DNA of 64,000 nucleotides from Thermothielavioides terrestris NRRL 8126 (Eukaryota; Ascomycota; Sordariomycetes; Sordariales; Chaetomiaceae): positions 5,332,001-5,396,000 of the forward strand of contig NC_016457.1 of the NCBI RefSeq assembly GCF_000226115.1, given 5' to 3'. This document shows positions 21,245-31,556 of the stretch, one piece after another (the stretch's first letter is position 1; each line of letters opens with the position of its first letter). A program made the translations under genes and the position numbers. The notes beneath the pieces are model-generated. The model worked only from the letters and a program-made list of their open reading frames with translations. It searched no databases and was not told the DNA's origin.

Positions 21245-22258
21245 ATGGACATTATGGAGGAAGTGCCGCCCCCGTTGGAGATCAACCCACCGCTGCTCAA
21301 CGCGGCCTGCCCGTGGGCAACCACGCTTGAAGACCTGCGGCGTCTCTACGCCTGCCCCTGGACCGGCGCCGTCACCACTCGCACGTCTCTGCTCCACGGC
21401 TTCGATCACGACCCAGCAAAGCACCAGTACGCATTCTTCGACGCCGGCCAAACCGGCCTCCCCCCCAACGCCAGCATCAACTCGTTCGGATACAGCCCGC
21501 TCACTCTGGAGACGTACCTCGGCTTCATCAAGACCATCTCTGATGAACAGCCCGCTCGTTCCAGCAAAGGCTTCATCGTGTCCGTCACGGGTGACCCAGA
21601 GGACATCGAACGCTGTTACAAGTTGATCGCCACCGCTGCGCAGGACCTGAAGTTCCCGCTCGCCATGGAGATCAACCTCAGCTGTCCCAATATTCCTAAC
21701 CGGCCGCCTCCGGCTTACTCGCAAGATCTTCTCTCCGCTTACCTCTTCAGTCTTCAGCGGGCCATTGCTACCGGCGGCGTTAGCCTCACCCGGATCCCTG
21801 TCGGCCTGAAGACCCCGCCGTACACCCACGCCACCGAGTACCAGACGCTAATAGCGGCGCTGGAGCAAGCCGCTGCCAACACCACTTCTGGTGGGGTCTG
21901 TTCCCTCAGTTTTATCACGGCCACCAACACGCTCGGCATGTGCCTGGCGGTCGCGGACGACGGTGACCTCTTGTCATCCCCGGTGGGCCCGGGGTTCGGC
22001 GGCGTGGCCGGCGCGCCGCTGCATCCGCTGGCTCTGGGGAATGTGGCGATGCTCCGGCGCTTGCTGGACTCGAATGCCGCGAAGCTGGGCCATATACGCG
22101 TGGTGGGCGTCGGCGGCGTGCTGGATGAAGAAGGCTTCCGTCGCATGAGGCGGGCGGGAGCGCATGCGGTCGCTGTCGCGACCGGCTTGGGATTGAAGGG
22201 GGTGGGCATCTTTGAGGAGATCGGGAGGGGCACAGAACGGCGCCAATCACAGATCTAG
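21245..22258 (+). CDS. Class-1 dihydroorotate-dehydrogenase-like flavoprotein
   Basis: Single-exon protein of 337 residues, a cytosolic FMN barrel of the DHODH class 1A type (yeast URA1 and lactococcal relatives use fumarate). Visible family motifs: INSFGY, the active-site region EINLSCPNIPNRPP including the catalytic Cys, the FMN-contacting Lys in VGLKTPPY, the NTLG turn, GFGGVAGAPLHPLAL, and the phosphate-binding VVGVGGVLDEEGF and VAVATGL. Two substrate-side positions look altered: the loop usually containing TKS reads TRTS, and the LPN after the NSxG motif is YSP. The substrate may therefore differ. There is no membrane or mitochondrial leader, unlike class 2 URA9. The last codons lie in an inverted repeat (22233-22293). 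Confidence 0.85.
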   Translation: MDIMEEVPPPLEINPPLLNAACPWATTLEDLRRLYACPWTGAVTTRTSLLHGFDHDPAKHQYAFFDAGQTGLPPNASINSFGYSPLTLETYLGFIKTISDEQPARSSKGFIVSVTGDPEDIERCYKLIATAAQDLKFPLAMEINLSCPNIPNRPPPAYSQDLLSAYLFSLQRAIATGGVSLTRIPVGLKTPPYTHATEYQTLIAALEQAAANTTSGGVCSLSFITATNTLGMCLAVADDGDLLSSPVGPGFGGVAGAPLHPLALGNVAMLRRLLDSNAAKLGHIRVVGVGGVLDEEGFRRMRRAGAHAVAVATGLGLKGVGIFEEIGRGTERRQSQI

Positions 22259-22293
22259 AGGGGCTTGGAGTGCCGGTGATAGGCGCCGTTCTG
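22233..22293. repeat. 18-bp inverted repeat spanning the DHODH-like stop codon
   Basis: CAGAACGGCGCCAATCAC (22233-22250) pairs with GTGATAGGCGCCGTTCTG (22276-22293) with one mismatch and a 25-base loop. The pairing extends outward through GAGGGG on both sides with a small bulge. The stop codon at 22256-22258 lies in the loop. Confidence 0.75.
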
Positions 22294-22403
22294 CCTCCCC
22301 TCTCGGCCATCAACCCAAGGGAGCCGTAACGACGGAGCTTGATAACGCCTGTGTTTCATGCCTAGGATCGCCGAGTTGGAATCCCGGGTACGACGCGCCG
22401 TGA

Positions 22404-22421
22404 GGGGGGGGGGGGGGGGGG
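22404..22421 (+). repeat. Homopolymer of 18 G
   Basis: Uninterrupted run of 18 G about 145 bases after the DHODH-like stop. True length is uncertain because such runs are error-prone in sequencing. Confidence 0.8.
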
Positions 22422-22682
22422 AGTCAGGGCGGAGCCCCTGACGGCTTAAAGCGGCCGACCCGTTCCAGGCTCGGCATGGGAATCGGCCGACCGAGCGCGT
22501 GGCATGAGGGAGTGCGAGCAGTGACCGAGTTGACTTTCTTCCCCTCCGCGAACTATCCTCCTTCTGTCTGCCGCGATACCTCATACCTTCGGCTGAGCGG
22601 GACGTGTACCATGACCGCGCGAGCTGGTCGTGGTAGCGAGGTCGTGCATCATGGATTATCCAGCGGAGGGTCGAAATATTCC

Positions 22683-22714
22683 ATACCGGGACAAGATAAT
22701 ACCGGGACAAGATA
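22683..22714 (+). repeat. Perfect 16-bp tandem duplication
   Basis: The unit ATACCGGGACAAGATA occurs twice head to tail without mismatch in a non-coding region. Confidence 0.8.
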
Positions 22715-25016
22715 ACGGATTCATGCCTCGCCAAAGTGGTCGTTGGTTCACAACGACATATTTATCAAGATATCGTGGCTGTTTTAGTTGAAGCAACCCA
22801 ACCGTGTGAGAGGGGGGGCTACAGCAGTGGCGTATACTGGCTGGCTGGCTGGCGATCTGCCTTGCTTTGTTAGTTGTCCTTTCCTTCCTTCTCTTTCATT
22901 TCACCTCTCATCAACAGCATTTGCTTCAATTCTTCTGAATTGATCTCAACGTCTGATGCAAATATGGACGGGGTTTATAATCAGCAGCGTCGAAGGGTTG
23001 AATCCCGGGGTTGATAACCCGGTTGTCTCCAAGCGTATCGTTCCGCTGGTCACCATTTCGACGGAAATTTGGCATCCTATTCAGCCTGAAAGTGAGGTGG
23101 CAGTCCAGCATGGGGTTACGCATAAAACGGTTCCAGATTCGATGCTACCGTTTCATGGACGGAAGGTGGCGGTTTGCTCCGGCGAGATCGGCTCGGCAAG
23201 CTCGAGATGTGGATGGAAAGTGAGAATTCCGTCCCGTTTGAGATTCAATGGCTGATGCCGGGACGGACGGAGGAATTCTCGACGGCCTCGGTTTGTCGTC
23301 GTGCGGATGCACACCTGGCTAGGGTTGTTCGGGCGATTGGAGATACCGGGTCTGTTCGAATGCTGGATGCCTGGCGGCAGGTCTGCCTGAACTGAGCATC
23401 CAGTGGGCACCGGGGCTAAGAGGCATGTACTGTACATACACTGCAGTACTGAAGCTTCGCGGCTCCTCAGGGGCGCGCCTTCCGCTTCCAGGCGTTCGGT
23501 GCCCTGCCCCTCAGGGGTTCCAGCGCTGGGAAGGGCCTTCCCAACTCTGCACAGAAACCACGCCGGGGCCCCAGGCTGCAACGGCCGTCATTGGCGGACT
23601 TTGGCAGACAAATTCTCCAGAGCTGGAGAAATTGTGGAGATTATGCGGGGTACCCTGCTGCCCGCCGCTCTCATCCCACACTTGCACTCCAGCTGCTCCA
23701 AATCCACGCGCAACGGGCCGCGGAAACGTCGAGTTAGAGACGCATTACCGTCTGAGACCTATCCCTGCCCGTCACTTCACGCAGGCGCTATTGGCTAGCC
23801 TGCGGTCTGGGAACACTGCGTCAACACTGCGTCTTGTTGTGTACCTTTTTTTGCCGGTTTCGTAAGGCTTTCAAGGAGCTGTCGTTCGGCACTGAGCACC
23901 GTCGATAACCAAGCGACGTCGTCCACCAAAGCTGACAGGCAAGGCGTGTGGACGGACGGTGGACCCAGCCATCAGCACAGGTTCCCTCGGGAATGCTGGA
24001 CGGTTCCGGCTCCACTGTGTTCATTGCCAACGCCAGCCAGTCGCGCGCCGTTGCATCCCCTGCTGGCGGCTCGGCAAGGACGCCGATAGCCTGTGCAAGT
24101 TCCCACGCTCCTGCATCGCCTGGGTCGCCTTGAAGAGGGACGAACAACGACTGTCGGCGAAATTTCGATTCGGCCTGCCCTTGGCGTGAACATTGAGGCC
24201 ACCGTCCATCCGCCATCTTCTCCCGCCTGCCAGCCTACCAGCGGCCCCCCGTGCCTCGCAAAGGGCTTGCTACCTCCTGATTCCCGGAAACTGTCCCCCC
24301 AAAAGCCATGCCACGGCGGACCCCGGTGTAGTGATATACCCGCTGTTATCGCCGGATCTTCGCCTGCCGTCCTGGCCCGCTCCGTTTCGTCCTCCTTTTT
24401 CCGGTTGCGTGTCCCCGGCTGTTTTGTGAGGCTCTGATGCCGGATTCGCTTGCCAATAAGCCGTGGTGAAGGCATTGGTGCTCCCGAGCCTGCCGTCTCG
24501 GCCTCTCTACCACTCTACGCTATCGCTAGATCGACGGCATACCTCTCGCGCCAACATTTTTTGAGGTCGCCTTCAGCCGTGACTGGCCCCGTGAATCCCT
24601 CTTCCTGGACAGGGGAGACCGGCCGCAGCCACGGAGAACGCCCAAGAGACGAGCACGGGAAGACCGAGGGCGGAGCCTTCGATCTCGCGCGGCGTCTCTC
24701 CAGCACACCACCTCATACATAGCTCCCCGCTACCTGGCGCTTACCCAACGCACACTGGGCTGCCGCCTCTCGTGACCGGCGAGATTCCCCGCGCGCGGAA
24801 TGCGAACAACCCTCGGATCTAGCAGACCAAGGCCATGCACGTTACGGCATTTTGGCCCCTTTCTGCTTGCTACTGGTTGGACTCCGGAGACGAACACCGT
24901 GGACAGCAGACGAACGGGGGGCTGCACCAACTACGATCCGAAGGCGTCAACTCCCAGCCTCGAACCCCTGAGACGCCAAGCATCTTGAAGCCCAACCGCA
25001 GCCTGGGAAAGCTATC

Positions 25017-27302
25017 ATGGCGACGGTGCAGCAAGTAGAGCCCCTGCCAACACCAGCACGGCCGCAGAGCATGCGTGGCAGCGCATTTACCCGAGATGTC
25101 GAGATGGAAGCTGGAACACCACCGCTCCAGCATGACATGCCTTTGGGCAGCGAACCGCAGAGAGGGGACACCAGGATTGTGGTTATCATGTACGGTCGCG
25201 GCCAGGAGCAAATTGTTTCTGTTTTCGCCGAGGTTCTCGGGAAACCGTCCAGGACGAAGAGTCGTTTTGGAGACGTGACGCAGGAGGATCAAGACTGGGT
25301 CATTGGACTCCCCGCTGAGAGCGCAAAAGCTGACATTTCGTCGCGGAACAAAGGGCTGGTTGTGGCCATCAACGCCCACTGCACTGGTCTGGGCATGCCC
25401 CCTGATGTCTACCTTTCGGCCCAGTGCGACTACGAGTTTCTCTACACCGAGAACCCGTTCTTCCGACGGGACCTGGCTCGCTTTACCTCGCACATTCTGG
25501 GGCAGCTGTGCCACTACCGGGTCTTGATGGCGAAACCGAGGACTTTCTTCATCTCCACCACCTTTCCAGACGTCCACGCCGCCTTGCCGAACATCGACAT
25601 CCTGACCGTCGGGGCGGATGCGATCGAAATTCGCGTGGACCTGCTCAAGGAGCCGCTCGGCAACGGTACCTACTCGGAAATTCCCAGTCTCAGTTACGTC
25701 GGCGAGCAGGTCATGCTGCTGCGCCAGAGGACCGAGTTGCCCATCATATTCACGACAAGGTGCACAAAAGAAAACGGCCGGTTTCCGATGGACAATCCAG
25801 ACCTGTACTACGAGTACCTCTACCGAGCCATCCAGTGGGGCGTGGAGTACATCGATGTCGAGCTCTGGCTTCCGGAGACGATCAGGAGGAGGTTGTTTGA
25901 GCAACGGGGGAACAGCCGCATCATGTCCGCCTTCCACGACTTCTCCGGGACCTTCAAATGGACCTCGGAACGAGCCGAGTCCATATTCCTCGAATCACAA
26001 CGCTACGCGGACTGCGTGAAGATGATCGCCATCATCAACGATCACAACGAGAACTTCGAGCTGGAGTATTTCCGGTCCAAGATTAAGACCAAGTATCCCG
26101 ACTCCGTCCCTCTGTCAGCTGTAAACATGGGCGAAACAGGCCAGTTCTCACGCACGCTGAACAAGTTCTTCACCCCGATAACGCACCCCCTCTTGCCCAT
26201 CATTGCAGCTCCTGGTCAGATGAGTGCCGCCGAAATTAACCAGGCACTGGCATTACTCGGGCAACTACCCAGGAAAAACATATACGGCATCACCAGCCCG
26301 GCGATGCGGAGCGCCACCCCTCAGGCCCCCTTTTATGAGAAGTGTTTCAACGAACTAGGCCTCCCGCACCAGTTTGCCGTCGTCGAGTGGCAACCAAAAG
26401 GACCGGGCTGCATTGGGGCATGGTGCAATCAGAAGAATTTCGGTGGCGCTTACTTCAACCCTGCTGTCTCTTACAAGAGTCTGGTCGCCAACAGCAGCTT
26501 CCTCAGCTCTCTGAACAGCGGGGCCGGGCCTACCCTCAGCGAAGCAGCACGACTCATCGGCATGGTCGACACCATCGTCGTGCGGCCGAACTCATCCAGC
26601 GCGCCCGAATCGGCGCCGGCATCTATCCCGTCGAGCCCGCCGCGCCACAGGAACGGCGACTCTTTCAGCGCCTTGGGCGCAGCGCAGTCCGGCCTTCCGC
26701 CAAACACGTCGTTGGTCCTCGACAACGCATCATGGAAGGGAATTCTGAGCACCTTGACCCGCGATCTCGCTCCTTCGGCATACTTTGGCTGCGCCGCTGT
26801 GGTGCTCGCAGCATCGGCCGAGGACGCAGCCAGCGCGCTCTTCGCCCTCAAAGCTCTCAAGGTGGGCAAAGTGTACACGGTTGGCTTCAAGACGCCCCCG
26901 GCATTCGGCAAGGACCTCCTCATCGAGCCGTTCACCAGCCTCGAGAGCATCCAACGCGCCCGTACGGTCGACGCGAACGGCACAGCCGTGGGAACAGGCA
27001 CCGGCTCCCCATTCCTAGTGGTCAGTGCTCTGGGGCCGGAGAAGAGCACGCTCGTGGGCATGCTGGTGAGGCTGTTTGGCTCGCGGGGTGCGGGCAACTC
27101 CCGCAAAGTCTTCCTGGACCTGGCGGACCGCTCGGCCTCGCGCAAGGGTGACCCGGCTTTGATCGCCGAGCAGAGCGGGTTTGCGGCGTACGGCGCGGCG
27201 GATGTCACGGCCTTCACCACGGTCGAGACCCTGCGGCTTCTGGTGGGCCAGAACGTGCCGTACAGCTTTGTACGGCTGGCGAGCGGCCGCACTTTGTTCT
27301 GA
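25017..27302 (+). CDS. AROM-derived quinate repressor-like protein (QutR/QA-1S family)
   Basis: 761 residues in one exon, related to the last three domains of the pentafunctional AROM protein, the plan of the quinate-pathway repressor QutR/QA-1S. Residues about 50-170 correspond to shikimate kinase, but the expected GxxGxGK loop reads MYGRGQEQ. Residues about 175-375 are type I dehydroquinase-like: [46 protein letters not shown] and DCVKMIAII; the His and Lys at the catalytic positions seem kept. Residues about 380-755 are shikimate-dehydrogenase-like: [32 protein letters not shown], and a poorly conserved dinucleotide half. No other qa-cluster gene is nearby. Published QutR proteins are longer (about 900 residues), so the N-terminus could be short or mis-set. 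Confidence 0.8.
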   Translation: MATVQQVEPLPTPARPQSMRGSAFTRDVEMEAGTPPLQHDMPLGSEPQRGDTRIVVIMYGRGQEQIVSVFAEVLGKPSRTKSRFGDVTQEDQDWVIGLPAESAKADISSRNKGLVVAINAHCTGLGMPPDVYLSAQCDYEFLYTENPFFRRDLARFTSHILGQLCHYRVLMAKPRTFFISTTFPDVHAALPNIDILTVGADAIEIRVDLLKEPLGNGTYSEIPSLSYVGEQVMLLRQRTELPIIFTTRCTKENGRFPMDNPDLYYEYLYRAIQWGVEYIDVELWLPETIRRRLFEQRGNSRIMSAFHDFSGTFKWTSERAESIFLESQRYADCVKMIAIINDHNENFELEYFRSKIKTKYPDSVPLSAVNMGETGQFSRTLNKFFTPITHPLLPIIAAPGQMSAAEINQALALLGQLPRKNIYGITSPAMRSATPQAPFYEKCFNELGLPHQFAVVEWQPKGPGCIGAWCNQKNFGGAYFNPAVSYKSLVANSSFLSSLNSGAGPTLSEAARLIGMVDTIVVRPNSSSAPESAPASIPSSPPRHRNGDSFSALGAAQSGLPPNTSLVLDNASWKGILSTLTRDLAPSAYFGCAAVVLAASAEDAASALFALKALKVGKVYTVGFKTPPAFGKDLLIEPFTSLESIQRARTVDANGTAVGTGTGSPFLVVSALGPEKSTLVGMLVRLFGSRGAGNSRKVFLDLADRSASRKGDPALIAEQSGFAAYGAADVTAFTTVETLRLLVGQNVPYSFVRLASGRTLF

Positions 27303-30300
27303 GTGTTGTCCGTCCGGGTGTTTTTTTCTTCGTCTTATGTCACCACGGGACCGGTGCTGCGCAAGGCATTGCTTACAAGGGGCCGTCTCTCGCCTCCATC
27401 CGAGGCGTCAGAGGTTAGCACAGATTTTCCCCCCTACCCAACCCAACTTCCCCATCCATCATCTTCCCACCTTGAAAAGACAGAGCAGAGCAAACGTCCG
27501 AGCAAGTGTTGTGGACCCTAACCAATTGCTTCATAGACACGAGCCCGAGCACTTACCGGTTGCTGCAAAGACACGAGCCCGAGCACTGACAGCGGTTCTC
27601 GAAAATCTCACGGACACAGCGATCCGACAGCGCAGCGGTCGAGAGACGGCGCCGCCGGCCGGCGGGGGATAGGTCAATTAGATTAATTCGCACGGGAGCG
27701 TCTGGATACACGGGGCTTGGAAGGTTTGAGGAGGTGGGGTGTTGACAAGAACCAGCAGTTAGATCCAAACAGAAGCGGAGCGGGGCGGGGCTGGGCGGAC
27801 GGCGGATATGTGTTTGGTGGCATCTCACGGCGGCGACCGGGCTGGATGTTTGCTTGTGTTGTTCCTCTGACTGTTTTTCTTCCCCTTTTATTTTTTTGTG
27901 CATGTGCATGTACTCATCTTTGCATGTACCACAGATACACAGCGTGGACGCATTGGATATGCTTGGAGAATCTTGGAACAGTGACGGTTTTGCGGCACTC
28001 TAGCACATGTCTTCTTACCTGGTGACTGGTGATGCCGGATGCCTGATCGCCCCTGCTTCTCCTGGCATCTACTTACTCGTGGTTGTAGATTGGTACAGGA
28101 TCGAGTACCAGAGTTACCGCCTTACTGGGTGCTGGCGAGGGACGGCAATAAGACGAGACGGTGGGCTGGGGATGGCAGTTCTATGCTTGGTGAGGGAATG
28201 CCGGACCCCGTTCTCACTCTGGTGTTGCCCCTGCCAGTGCTATGCTTGCTACTGCCGCCGTTGAAGCAGAAAGGTGGTTCGCAGCACTTAATAGGCGACA
28301 CCAGCAGGATTGAGAAGCAAACAGTAAGCCTGGCTGGCGATGCCGACGGTTTGAGCCTCGTTCTCACCTGGTGCTAGAGGAGGTTGAAAGAGAGGTAGGC
28401 AAGACGTGTTGTCGGTTGATGAACAAGCGAGAGCGCCGCGGCTTGTTGACATTCCAGGTTTTTTCTTCCTGACTCCCTTCCTTCCTGACCCCCAGCCAGG
28501 GACGCAATGACGGTGCATATTTTTGGTAGTTACAGGGAGGTAGGTGGTGGGCAGGGAGGGAACGGAGCAAGGAGAGACGAGGGGCATCCTAAATACACCA
28601 GACAAATCGGTTAAGGTGATATCCGTTGTTTTCCCATCTGAGTATGGGCATAGAAAGCTCGCGTGTGTGCTCTATCTCTCTGGGCTGAGTGTCGAACCAA
28701 TTATCGGCCATCTACACTGCATCTTGTGGGTGACGAGGTGCCAGGGGCTCGGCTTGGGCCACCCTGTGCTTAACAGGGACGCGGGATGGGCTCTTGGGTT
28801 CGTGCCATGGTATGTACCCTGAGGTGGTTTCAGGATTGTTTGGCGAACTGCAAAAAATGCAGAAAGCCAACTACAGCCTGTCTTCTGACTGCAGTCGAGG
28901 TGAAAAGGAAACAATGGTAGGAGCGTTTACCTTGGGGCTGGTTGGACGGGAGCTGCTGGTATTATATTGGCTGCACTCTTAAGTCAACCCACGGGCTCTT
29001 GTTCGGCATATTTACCGCCGAGATATAGAAAATACGGTCTGCCAGGCCCCGGTGGACAGGACAAGAGAGAGGCATCTTGTGGAACGTCGCTTAGGAAGGC
29101 CCCTGGCTTGTCGGGAGGCCGTCCCGGTGCAAGCGAAAGCATGCGGCACCCAGCTCCCAGGTCTTCAGTCGGAGGCAACAGACCGAGCCGTTTCGGTCCG
29201 ATAGGTGTTGCGGGACGGCACCCACACGATGCGCACCCACATGATGAGGAGCTCAACGACGGGCGCTTGATCGTGAGGAGAAGCGTGATGTGAAGTCCTC
29301 AGCTTGGCATCCAGCACCAGCTTCTCCATCTGCCGCCTGCGACGACGCACTACCACGCTGTTCAGCGCTACGAAGCAGATGCCGGAAGCGAAGTTGCGTC
29401 GGCCTCGGAACCCCGCAAAGCGAAGGGGTTGGCAAAGGAGTGACTGTTCGGTTGGTGAAGAGCAGGAGGGTAAGGTGTAATAGACAGTCTAATACATACC
29501 AAGGCCAGAAGCCGCACAAACGTTTCAGCCCTCTGGTAGCCTTTCTGTGATCAACGGTCAGAACCAGATTGCCGGTAGTTGGTAGAGCAGCAAGAGCTGG
29601 TGGTAGTGTCGACATTGACCACGGCTCCAACGTCAAGGATCATCGGAAGCGGTGGGGGGTAGCGACGCAGGACCGAGATTTGCGGGGTGCAGGAACGGTT
29701 AGTAGCGCCTAAGCGAGCAGCAGCACGGACAGTCGTTGCCACTGCAGCACAGCTCCAGGTAACTTATACGGAATCTGTCCATATTTCCCAACAAGGGACC
29801 GACCGTGCAGTGCAGCAGGTGCCGGAGCACCATGGGCGGACCGGAAGCACAAGCCCAGCCGAAGCTCTGTCACGAGGAGGACGGGGAAGACGGGCAGCAG
29901 AAATTCGAAGCCGGCGGGCCTGCGTTCACCCGAGGTAGTGCACCGCGGTGGTGAACGAGCCCGAGGCCAAGCCTCGTGTAGTCAATGGGACGCCGCCGGA
30001 ACATGGGACGCAGCCCTCTCAAGATTGACCCCGTTCGTGCAGGCTGGCGGGGGACTAGCTACCGGCAGGCTGCCATTGGAGCGGCAAACGGCTGGATATT
30101 GCAACCCCGGGGCAGCCATGAACAGCAATGCCGCATGCCATCCCAAAATGGACGATTTCGATGATGGAGTGTTCCGTACATCGTATGTGCCTGCATGTAA
30201 GGTGCCAGTGTGCGCGAGGCGTGTGTCCCGTTGTCGGGACTCATACGGAAGCCGTATACCGTTCCAGTGTCTAGCTCGCTTTCGGCTTTAGGTCGAATCA

Positions 30301-31556
30301 GGCAACGTTCTCGCCCAGACATGCCCCGGTATTCCAAACATGCCCACCTCCCTCTCCACATACCCCACATCTCACCTCCCGTCCCCGCACGATCCAGCAG
30401 GCCACCACCCCCGACACCCACCACCCATCTCATCTGAAGCGAGTGCCCGGGGTTGCAACGGTGAGACTGGGGATGGACAAGCTGCGTTTGTCCTTCGGCT
30501 CTCGACCCAAAAATCTGGCAACCGAGCTTGTTGATTCTCTCATCCTAGGATCTAACTGATCTTACTTAAGCGTCGATGCTCTTTTGTCCCTGAGCATGGG
30601 CTGCTGGTGGTCCTGCTGGCCTATGCCCCCCAGCAATTGAATCCCCCAACACTACTCTCCTGCTTGTCTTGTAGCCAGCCATCTTCGGCCGAGCCCGTCG
30701 TGTGCAAACGCCACATCAAAGAGGACAAACAGCAAACCATCACCGCCCGCCGGTGTGCATGGAGTGCAAAGCCTTCCAAGAAAAATTCGGTGGATAACTA
30801 AGGAATTGCCCCATGACCTCCGACCCCGGTCTGGGCTGGATGAAGTGAGGGAAACCCCGTTTAAATCCCAGGACAGGGCCTGAACCGGTCGCCCCAAAAA
30901 AGGCACCGTTGCCCCTTTCACACACCCGGATGCTTAGCCGATTCCTCGTCATTTTCTCAACCACCTTTCCTCTTCGTCCGCCAGCACAGCATGAGTTGGC
31001 CGCTGCTCGACCCGACAACTATCCCAACAACAGTGTTGCGTTGACGTCGTCCAGGATCTGCATCGCTGCTCCCGAGCTCCACTCGCGGCTCGCGTGCTCA
31101 CATTGACGCCTGGTATTATATTCCCTGCACAATTTTGGAGGAAAAGAGGCACCCGGATTGGGAGGCTCGGGCTAGGGCCTGGCGCTGGTGAGGAATTGGA
31201 AGACCGCCACAGCATCCGCTTCGGCAGTGGACGCATGACGGATTGGAGCAATCGCCCAGCATCAGGACGGCAACGAAGCGCTCGGAAGTGCGCTCGCGGC
31301 TCTGATTCTCGTACGGCGCCCTTGACTGCCACCGCGACCCAAAAGAGATACAAGCGGAGTCGAGCTTGACTCGCCAGTTGATGCCACATCTACCGTTCTC
31401 GTCTTGGCAAAGACTGCCCCTCTGCCGTGACCCAGACGCAACCGTCGCAAGGAGCCATGCCCCGAAGGACCCGGTGACTGCCCAGCTTACAGTTTTCCGG
31501 GGAGAGCCCGCCACTCAACGCCGCCAGACTCCTGTCGTAGAGACGCCCTAGCAGCA
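27303..31556. other. 4.25-kb gene-free interval before the Zn2Cys6 regulator
   Basis: No open frame here looks like a protein, and I see no transposase or tRNA. A 19-base direct repeat (27535-27553 and 27569-27587) lies in the presumed 3' UTR of the repressor-like gene. The right part, from about 30600, may be a long leader of the transcription factor, as regulators often have; this is inference. Confidence 0.45.
27535..27587 (+). repeat. Two direct copies of a 19-base unit, 34 bases apart
   Basis: AGACACGAGCCCGAGCACT occurs at 27535-27553 and 27569-27587 without mismatch, about 240 bases downstream of the repressor-like stop codon. Confidence 0.75.

Larger units (their letters stand above)
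22259..25016. other. 2.75-kb gene-free interval upstream of the quinate-repressor-like gene
   Basis: I find no supportable gene on either strand. Contents: the right arm of the stop-codon hairpin, an 18-G homopolymer (22404-22421), a small GTCAGGG/CCCTGAC hairpin just after it, a perfect 16-base tandem duplication (22683-22714) and a short CTGG repeat near 22836. The right end is presumably the promoter and leader of the 25017 gene. Confidence 0.5.

Noticed and set aside
24450..24722. An upstream exon for the quinate-repressor-like gene
   Set aside because: Open frames here do not resemble a shikimate kinase N-terminus and no consensus donor joins them in phase, so I kept the ATG at 25017, with doubt noted.
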